Positions 6,702 through 11,137 of a stretch of DNA of 11,137 nt are shown here, one piece after another; position 1 is the stretch's first letter, and every line of letters starts with the position of its first letter. This DNA is from UBA724 sp964229545 (GTDB taxonomy: Bacteria; Bacteroidota; Bacteroidia; Flavobacteriales; Flavobacteriaceae), in NCBI GenBank assembly GCA_964229545.1, contig CAXRDP010000084.1, positions 1 through 11,137 on the forward strand, in the 5' to 3' direction. The notes below the pieces were generated by a model, which saw nothing but the letters and a program-made list of their open reading frames with translations, did no database searches and was not told the origin of the DNA. The translations under genes were made by a program, and so were the position numbers.

Positions 6702-9056
6702 ATGCAAAATACAGTCTTATACCTTCCTATATTACTAGCCGTTGTTGGCCTGATTGTGATGTACACCCAATCTGTTTGGGTACGTAAGCAATCTGCTGGT
6801 GATGACAAAATGAAAAGTATTTCTGAAAGCATCAAGCAAGGTGCTTTGGCATTTTTGAGTGCTGAATACAGATTGTTGTTCATTTTTGTACTTGTGGCCT
6901 CTGCGGCTCTTTTCGGAATTTCAACCATGGTGGACACAACGAGTTGGCTTATAGTTCCGGCATTTATCATTGGGGCTTTCTTTTCAGCTCTTGCTGGCAA
7001 TATCGGTATGCGCATCGCTACCGAAGCCAATGCACGCACTGCCGAGGCTGCCAAAACGAGTTTGCCACAAGCCCTAAAAATATCCTTTGGTGGTGGTACG
7101 GTTATGGGACTTGGTGTGGCTGGGTTGGCTGTGTTTGGATTGAGTTTGATATTCATCCTACTATTGGGTCAGTTTATGGATGGTGCCAACAACTTCTATA
7201 TAAACATGACAGTTGTGTTGGAGTCTCTTGCCGGTTTTTCACTGGGTGCGGAGTCTATTGCACTATTTGCCCGTGTGGGGGGTGGAATCTACACCAAAGC
7301 CGCTGACGTAGGTGCCGATTTGGTAGGAAAAGTAGAAGCGGGTATTCCTGAGGACGACCCCAGAAACCCTGCTACCATTGCAGACAATGTGGGTGATAAT
7401 GTAGGAGATGTGGCCGGTATGGGTGCCGATTTGTTCGGTAGCTACGTAGCCACCGTTTTGGCCTCTATGGTTTTGGGTAATTACATTATTAGAGACATGA
7501 GCCTTGCTCAAGGCAGTCAGTTTTCGGATGCTTTCAACGGAATGGGTCCTATCTTATTGCCCTTGGTATTGGCGGGTGTAGGTATTGTTGCCTCTATCCT
7601 CGGTACCTTATTTATCAGAATTAAGGACAACAATGCCAAAGAAGCACAAGTCCAAAAAGCACTAAACACAGGAAATATTTTCGCGATACTTATCACCTTG
7701 GTTGCTTCTTGGTTTTTGATAGATTATTTATTGCCTGAAACCATCAACGGTATGCAGTTCTTTGGTGAGGGTGCCAAGGATATTCCTGCTACCAATGTGT
7801 TCTATGCGACCATCGTTGGTTTGGGGGTAGGATATCTTATTTCACTTTTTACAGAATATTATACCGCTTTGGGTAAAAAACCTGTTTTGGATATTGTCCA
7901 AAACTCTTCAACTGGGGCGGCTACCAACATCATCGCTGGTTTGTCTGTAGGTATGATTTCCACAGCATCTTCTGTATTGTTGTTCGCAGCTGCCATTTGG
8001 GGTTCTTATGCCCTTGCAGGTTTCTACGGGGTGGCCATTGCGGCCTCTGCCATGATGGCCACTACCGCCATGCAATTGGCCATCGATGCTTTTGGACCCA
8101 TCGCTGACAATGCCGGTGGGGTTGCCGAAATGAGCGAGTTGCCCAAGGAAGTACGTGAACGTACCGATATTTTGGATTCTGTCGGTAACACCACAGCCGC
8201 GATTGGCAAAGGATTTGCAATTGCCTCTGCTGCCTTGACCGCTTTGGCGCTTTTCGCTGCCTATGTAACCTTTACCGGAATTGACGGTATCAATATTTTT
8301 AAAGCTGACGTACTAGCTGCTTTGTTTATTGGAGGTATGATCCCTGTGGTTTTCTCTGCTTTGGCCATGAAGTCCGTCGGGAAAGCTGCCATGGAAATGG
8401 TGCAAGAGGTACGCCGACAATTCAAAGAAATCCCCGGTATTCTTGAGGGGAAAGGAACGCCTGACTATGCCAAATGTGTGGCCATTTCCACCAATGCAGC
8501 CCTGAAAGAAATGTTGTTGCCCGGCTTAATTACTATCGTTACACCGATTGTTATTGGTTTGGTGATGGGACCAGAAGCTTTGGGTAGCTATATGGCCGGT
8601 GTGGCTGTTTCAGGTGTGTTGTGGGCCATCTTCCAAAACAATGCTGGTGGCGCATGGGACAATGCGAAAAAATCTTTTGAGGCGGGTGTTGAAATCAACG
8701 GCAAGATCGAAAAGAAAGGATCAGACGCGCACAAAGCAGCGGTCACCGGAGACACAGTAGGGGATCCATTTAAGGATACTTCTGGCCCCTCCATGAATAT
8801 TTTGATCAAACTCACATGTTTGGTAGGTCTTGTGATTGCTCCTATTTTGGGAGATGGGCATGGGGCCGAGGCTGTAGCTCACCAACATGAAAAACGCATT
8901 CAGGTTGAACTGTCAACTTCGGCAGAAGGAGAAACCATCGCAACCGTTACTACTGTCGAAACGAAAGACGGAGAAACCACTGAGACCATTGAGGTTATTG
9001 AAGGGGGAGAAGCTGAAGTAAAAGCCAAAATTGACAAACTGGCTTCTCAATCCTAA
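6702..9056 (+). CDS. hppA: ion-translocating membrane pyrophosphatase (K+-dependent type)
   Basis: This integral inner-membrane enzyme hydrolyses pyrophosphate and pumps H+ and/or Na+ outward. About 16 hydrophobic helices are spread over residues 1-716. The pyrophosphate site is clear: DVGADLVGKVEAG (202-214), then DPRNPATIADNVGDNVGDVAG (219-239), with later site residues in DNAGGVAEM (469-477) and GDTVGDPFKDTSGPS (683-697). GNTTAAIGKG (495-504) has Ala499 and Gly502 where K+-independent enzymes have Lys and Thr, so this is the K+-dependent class. The helix-6 position that carries a glutamate in many members is Gly246 (ADLFGSY); E184 in helix 5 (LGAESIALF) may replace it, as I recall for Flavobacterium-type H+ pumps. 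A tail of about 68 residues (717-784), rich in Glu and Thr, extends past the last helix. The gene is probably co-transcribed with pdhB and ends at a strong terminator. Confidence 0.96.
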   Translation: MQNTVLYLPILLAVVGLIVMYTQSVWVRKQSAGDDKMKSISESIKQGALAFLSAEYRLLFIFVLVASAALFGISTMVDTTSWLIVPAFIIGAFFSALAGNIGMRIATEANARTAEAAKTSLPQALKISFGGGTVMGLGVAGLAVFGLSLIFILLLGQFMDGANNFYINMTVVLESLAGFSLGAESIALFARVGGGIYTKAADVGADLVGKVEAGIPEDDPRNPATIADNVGDNVGDVAGMGADLFGSYVATVLASMVLGNYIIRDMSLAQGSQFSDAFNGMGPILLPLVLAGVGIVASILGTLFIRIKDNNAKEAQVQKALNTGNIFAILITLVASWFLIDYLLPETINGMQFFGEGAKDIPATNVFYATIVGLGVGYLISLFTEYYTALGKKPVLDIVQNSSTGAATNIIAGLSVGMISTASSVLLFAAAIWGSYALAGFYGVAIAASAMMATTAMQLAIDAFGPIADNAGGVAEMSELPKEVRERTDILDSVGNTTAAIGKGFAIASAALTALALFAAYVTFTGIDGINIFKADVLAALFIGGMIPVVFSALAMKSVGKAAMEMVQEVRRQFKEIPGILEGKGTPDYAKCVAISTNAALKEMLLPGLITIVTPIVIGLVMGPEALGSYMAGVAVSGVLWAIFQNNAGGAWDNAKKSFEAGVEINGKIEKKGSDAHKAAVTGDTVGDPFKDTSGPSMNILIKLTCLVGLVIAPILGDGHGAEAVAHQHEKRIQVELSTSAEGETIATVTTVETKDGETTETIEVIEGGEAEVKAKIDKLASQS

Positions 9057-9077
9057 CACGATATTAGATGTAAATTG

Positions 9078-9103
9078 AAAGGCGCCATTTGGCGCCTTTT
9101 TTT
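9078..9103. terminator. intrinsic terminator of hppA, probably bidirectional
   Basis: AAAGGCGCC (9078-9086), loop ATTT, then GGCGCCTTT (9091-9099) forms a 9-bp GC-centred stem running into seven Ts (9097-9103), 21 nt after the hppA stop. Each arm contains the self-complementary GGCGCC. On the minus strand the same stem is followed by TTTCAATTT, a weaker tract that could also end the kinase transcript, whose stop codon (9102-9104) overlaps the element. Confidence 0.93.
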
Positions 9104-9722
9104 ATTTTTTAAACAAGCCGTGTAGCTGGCCGTCTATCTGTTCGATCACATGGCCTAAATCTTCGGGTTTGTCCACAAAGTTGAGGTCATCCACATCAAA
9201 AGTGATGAGTTTGCCTTTATCGTAGCCATGAATCCACGCCTCGTAGCGTTCATTCAGCCGACTCAAATATTCGATACTGATAGAGTTTTCATAAGCGCGT
9301 CCTCTTTTGTGAATCTGGTCTACCAAATTGGGAATTGAACTGCGTAGATAGATCAACAAATCCGGTCCTTTAACCAAAGACTCCATCAATTCAAAAAGAG
9401 AGCTGTAATTTTCAAAGTCTCTATGCGTCATCAGGCCCATAGCATGCAAATTGGGCGCAAATATGTGTGCATCTTCATAAATCGTACGATCCTGAATGAC
9501 TGTGTTTTTATTTTGATGTATATCTAGAATTTGTCTAAACCTACTATTGAGAAAATACACTTGCAGGTTGAAGGACCAGCGTTCCATCTCAGCATAAAAA
9601 TCATCCAGATACGGGTTTTGCACCACGTCTTCGTAGTGGGGTTCCCATTGATAGTGTTTGGCCAAGAGCTCTGTGAGTGTTGTTTTTCCGGCTCCAATAT
9701 TACCGGCTACTGCAATGTGCAT
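9102..9722 (-). CDS. deoxynucleoside kinase
   Basis: This is a P-loop deoxynucleoside kinase of the dNK / deoxyadenosine-deoxyguanosine kinase family, which phosphorylates salvaged deoxynucleosides to 5'-monophosphates in the cytoplasm. The N terminus holds the Walker A motif GNIGAGKTT (7-15). E31 in YEDVVQNPYL fits the substrate-binding glutamate region, and DRTIYEDAHIFA (78-89) is the family's DRS/ERS-type motif. KRGRAYE (139-145) is the Arg-rich LID that closes over phosphate. Length (206) is typical. The start ATG is five residues before the first strand-loop, as expected. The gene is convergent with hppA and divergent from the outer-membrane protein gene. Base preference (dA/dG versus dC/dT) cannot be read from the sequence with confidence. 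A weak -7-like TATATTTT lies at 9750-9757 on the minus strand. With nupC and thyA in the same window it adds to a deoxynucleotide theme, but it is not in their operon. Confidence 0.93.
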   Translation of the reverse strand: MHIAVAGNIGAGKTTLTELLAKHYQWEPHYEDVVQNPYLDDFYAEMERWSFNLQVYFLNSRFRQILDIHQNKNTVIQDRTIYEDAHIFAPNLHAMGLMTHRDFENYSSLFELMESLVKGPDLLIYLRSSIPNLVDQIHKRGRAYENSISIEYLSRLNERYEAWIHGYDKGKLITFDVDDLNFVDKPEDLGHVIEQIDGQLHGLFKK

Positions 9723-9835
9723 AAAAGATGCTTTTTGAATTGAGGTCTAAAAATATAAAATTCATCGCATTATTGACGGAGTCAAATGTTTGAATATTGT
9801 TATAGGATAAAGCCCATCTATTTTTCTACTCCATA

Positions 9836-9845
9836 GGATTAATCC
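9836..9845. promoter_or_regulatory. small palindrome just upstream of the 9871 gene's -7 element
   Basis: GGATTAATCC is a perfect 10-bp palindrome, extended imperfectly to ATAGGATTAATCCCTAT (9833-9849 region). It lies immediately before the -7 element at 9847. Its position suggests a possible operator, but a 10-bp AT-rich palindrome can occur by chance. Confidence 0.3.
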
Positions 9846-9846
9846 C

Positions 9847-9854
9847 TATCTTTG
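9847..9854 (+). promoter_or_regulatory. Bacteroidota -7 promoter element for the outer-membrane protein gene
   Basis: TATCTTTG matches TAnnTTTG exactly and ends 16 nt before the ATG at 9871, giving a short A-rich leader. There is no exact TTTG at -33, only a T-run (9821-9825) at a suitable distance. Confidence 0.6.
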
Positions 9855-9870
9855 ACAAAAACCTACAATC

Positions 9871-10869
9871 ATGAAACAAACACTATCCTTATTTATTTTT
9901 GTTTTGCTATTCGGATCTGCAAATGCTCAATTGTTTGGAGATATCGAAAACTTGCTTCGTGCTTCAGAAGAAGATGCAGCTATTCTTGCGGAAGATTATA
10001 CACAACCCCTAGGTAAAGCGCTCATTTATGGTCTTAATGCCGGATGGGCCAGCAGTGCCAAAACCCATAAAAAATTAGGCTTTGACCTTACTATTGGAGC
10101 TGCGGCACCTTTTGTTCCACAAGCAGACGAGTCTTTTGTGCCGGAAGGATTAACTTCCATACAAACACCATCGGATAACCTGCCAACAATCTTTGGGGAA
10201 TCGGAACCTACATTGCTAACTGTTAATTTGCCAGCAGTTGATGGATTTCCAGAGTATTCAGGGACTCTAGATTTTCCTGGGGGATACAAAGATGAATTGC
10301 CCGCCAACACCCTCCCAGCTCCATTTATTCAAGCCGGTGTGGGTTTGTTTTTTGATACCGATTTGATTGTGCGCTACGTACCGCAGTTTGAAAACGAAGG
10401 AACAAACTTTAACTTGTTTGGCCTGGGTCTCAAGCACAACTTAATGCAATATTTTGGCCCGTTAGACAAGCTACCACTAAACGTGGCCCTATTGGCTGCT
10501 TTTACACAGACTGAATTGACTTATGACATTCCTCAACAACCCAACCAGCAGATTGCTTTTGATGTAAATGCATACACAATTCAAGCCTTGGCATCTGTTG
10601 ACCTCCCTATAATCAGTGTTTTTGGAGGAGTGGGTTACAGTTCAGGAACTTCTAACCTAAAAACAACTGGAGATTTTGATTTAAAATACACTGTAGAAGA
10701 TGTAGATTATACGCGTCCTCTAGAACCATTAAACCTATCTTACGACGCTAGCGGTATGATGGGGGTTGTAGGGCTTCGTATGAACTTATTGTTCTTAAAG
10801 ATTTTTGCCAATTACACCTTGCAAGAGTACAACACCTTGACAGCAGGGATTTCATTTAATTTTCGTTAA
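9871..10869 (+). CDS. DUF6588-family outer-membrane beta-barrel protein
   Basis: This 332-residue protein has a clear Sec signal peptide: MKQT, a hydrophobic core (LSLFIFVLLFGSA) and a likely cleavage after NAQ-proximal residues near 19-20 (ANA before Q20). The mature part starts with an acidic segment, then shows alternating strand-like segments rich in Gly and aromatics (LIYGLNAGWASSAK, GFDLTIGAAAPF, PFIQAGVGLFFDTDLIVRYVP, FNLFGLGLKHNL, SVFGGVGYSSGT, FLKIFANYTLQEYNTLTAGISFNF). It ends in a strand with Phe at the penultimate position, as in outer-membrane barrels. The overall pattern fits the DUF6588 family of Bacteroidota, whose function is unknown; assignment is by recalled resemblance, not search. 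A long loop (about 90-140) is rich in Pro, Ser and Thr. It has its own promoter and no visible terminator before the metK leader. A substrate cannot be proposed. Confidence 0.8.
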   Translation: MKQTLSLFIFVLLFGSANAQLFGDIENLLRASEEDAAILAEDYTQPLGKALIYGLNAGWASSAKTHKKLGFDLTIGAAAPFVPQADESFVPEGLTSIQTPSDNLPTIFGESEPTLLTVNLPAVDGFPEYSGTLDFPGGYKDELPANTLPAPFIQAGVGLFFDTDLIVRYVPQFENEGTNFNLFGLGLKHNLMQYFGPLDKLPLNVALLAAFTQTELTYDIPQQPNQQIAFDVNAYTIQALASVDLPIISVFGGVGYSSGTSNLKTTGDFDLKYTVEDVDYTRPLEPLNLSYDASGMMGVVGLRMNLLFLKIFANYTLQEYNTLTAGISFNFR

Positions 10870-10884
10870 ATAACACAAAAACAT

Positions 10885-10914
10885 TTTGATGTTTCTGCTT
10901 GCGTTGTATATTTG
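10885..10914 (+). promoter_or_regulatory. Bacteroidota-type promoter of metK
   Basis: TTTG at 10885-10888 (-33) and TATATTTG at 10907-10914 (-7, exact TAnnTTTG) are separated by 18 nt, close to the ideal spacing. Transcription would start around 10919-10923, directly before the first strand of the riboswitch at 10924, so aptamer and promoter positions support each other. Confidence 0.8.
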
Positions 10915-10922
10915 CAACGCAA
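10899..10922. repeat. 8-bp inverted repeat bracketing the metK -7 element
   Basis: TTGCGTTG (10899-10906) and CAACGCAA (10915-10922) are perfect reverse complements. The 8 nt between them are exactly the -7 element TATATTTG. No T-tract follows in the plus direction, so it is not a terminator of the upstream gene. It could be a protein-binding site over the promoter core, or chance. Confidence 0.55.
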
Positions 10923-10923
10923 A

Positions 10924-10974
10924 AGAGGACGGATTTGACTGATTGCAACCTCTCAAAAAAAATGCTAAAGCAGT
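10924..10974 (+). promoter_or_regulatory. SAM-II (SAM-alpha) riboswitch aptamer
   Basis: This is an S-adenosylmethionine-binding RNA with the SAM-II pseudoknot layout. P1 pairs AGAGG (10924-10928) with CCTCT (10949-10953). The loop carries the conserved run GATTTGACTGATTGCAA (10932-10948). Two pseudoknot helices then form with the 3' tail: GCA (10945-10947) with TGC (10963-10965), and ACTG (10938-10941) with CAGT (10971-10974), separated by the unpaired TAAAG that corresponds to the conserved GCUAAA region. An A-rich linker (10954-10962) connects P1 to the tail. SAM-II is known from alphaproteobacteria and Bacteroidota upstream of methionine and SAM genes, and here it precedes metK. Identification is by motif and pairing order; no covariance search was possible. 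Confidence 0.87.
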
Positions 10975-11027
10975 GGTTGCTTTACAAAGACCGTAAACAA
11001 GTCAAATCCCCACAAAAGCAACCGATT
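10975..11027 (+). promoter_or_regulatory. expression platform of the metK riboswitch with two exclusive folds
   Basis: OFF fold: GGTTGCTTT (10975-10983), directly adjoining the aptamer's last helix, pairs over 9 bp with AAAGCAACC (11015-11023), which ends 4 nt before the metK ATG. ON fold: GGATTTGACT inside the aptamer (10931-10940) pairs over 10 bp with AGTCAAATCC (11000-11009). It closes a junction containing GCAACC/GGTTGC (10945-10950 with 10975-10980) and TTTAC/GTAAA (10981-10985 with 10993-10997), leaving 11010-11030 unpaired. The folds cannot coexist. SAM binding should favour OFF. The pairings are read directly; the mechanism is inference. Confidence 0.65.
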
Positions 11028-11137
11028 ATGGCTTATTTTTTTACATCAGAATCTGTTTCTGAAGGGCATCCCGACAAAGTTGCCGATCAAATTAGTGATG
11101 CCTTGTTGGATCACTTTTTGGCATTTGACCCCGAAAG
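11028..11137 (+). CDS. metK: S-adenosylmethionine synthetase, 5' end only
   Basis: The first 36 codons of SAM synthetase are present, and the gene runs off the window. The enzyme makes S-adenosylmethionine from methionine and ATP in the cytoplasm. The N terminus begins MAYFFTSESVSEGHPDKVAD and continues into QISDALLDHFL, which is the near-invariant family start; GHPDK holds the histidine and aspartate that contact ATP and metal. The ATG at 11028 is fixed by this match. There is no Shine-Dalgarno sequence: the bases before the start read AAAAGCAACCGATT, and most of that is one arm of the helix predicted to form when the upstream SAM-II riboswitch binds SAM. The gene would thus be repressed by its own product. 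Confidence 0.97.
   Translation, partial: MAYFFTSESVSEGHPDKVADQISDALLDHFLAFDPE

Noticed and set aside
6683..7156. 157-residue minus-strand frame opposite the hppA start
   Set aside because: It is a proline- and alanine-rich mirror of hppA membrane helices; hppA is certain in this region.
11015..11042. Intrinsic terminator made from the 9-bp helix and the T-run at 11036-11042
   Set aside because: The T-run begins about 12 nt after the helix and lies inside the metK coding sequence, and the loop would be 31 nt, so control of translation fits better than termination.
1..11137. Mobile elements, CRISPR arrays, tRNA or rRNA genes
   Set aside because: No transposase or integrase frames, no regularly spaced repeats, no flanking duplications and no RNA-gene folds were seen; the content is ordinary housekeeping genes.

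Overview
The window looks like a chromosomal housekeeping segment from a member of the Bacteroidota, most likely class Flavobacteriia. Four things point there: protein families typical of the group (a 2TM-domain fold fused to DHFR, a DUF6588-type outer-membrane protein, a bifunctional nuclease with a UVR tail, a K+-type membrane pyrophosphatase), promoter elements of the Bacteroidota form TAnnTTTG instead of TATAAT, A-rich leaders with no clear Shine-Dalgarno sequence, and a SAM-II-type riboswitch. I see no mobile element, CRISPR array, tRNA or rRNA. The species cannot be named from the sequence alone.

Left block, minus strand (5573 down to 13): etfB, etfA, a bifunctional nuclease gene, nupC, thyA and a 2TM-DHFR fusion follow one another with gaps of 5 to 83 nt. 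The last four concern nucleotides: a predicted nuclease, nucleoside uptake, dTMP synthesis, and reduction of the dihydrofolate that dTMP synthesis produces. EtfBA is the electron-transfer flavoprotein that collects electrons from acyl-CoA and related dehydrogenases. A 131-nt divergent region carrying a 24-bp palindrome separates this block from the next.

Middle block, plus strand (5705 to 9056): pdhB (pyruvate dehydrogenase E1 beta) and hppA (ion-pumping membrane pyrophosphatase) lie 22 nt apart. They end at a strong intrinsic terminator at 9078-9103, shared with a convergent deoxynucleoside kinase gene (9722 down to 9102).

Right block, plus strand: a DUF6588-family outer-membrane beta-barrel gene (9871-10869) is followed by a 158-nt leader region and the 5' end of metK (11028 onward, cut by the window edge). 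The leader is the most interesting part. A Bacteroidota promoter sits inside an 8-bp inverted repeat. A SAM-II aptamer with an intact pseudoknot follows directly. Downstream sequences can form two mutually exclusive folds: a 9-bp helix covering the bases just before the metK start, or a 10-bp anti-aptamer helix that closes a three-way junction and leaves the start free. This reads as a complete SAM-sensing translational OFF switch on the gene for SAM synthetase.

Two start codons were revised: pdhB to 5705 (the upstream ATG lies inside the promoter) and the bifunctional nuclease to the ATG at 3803 (the longer frame begins with TTG).
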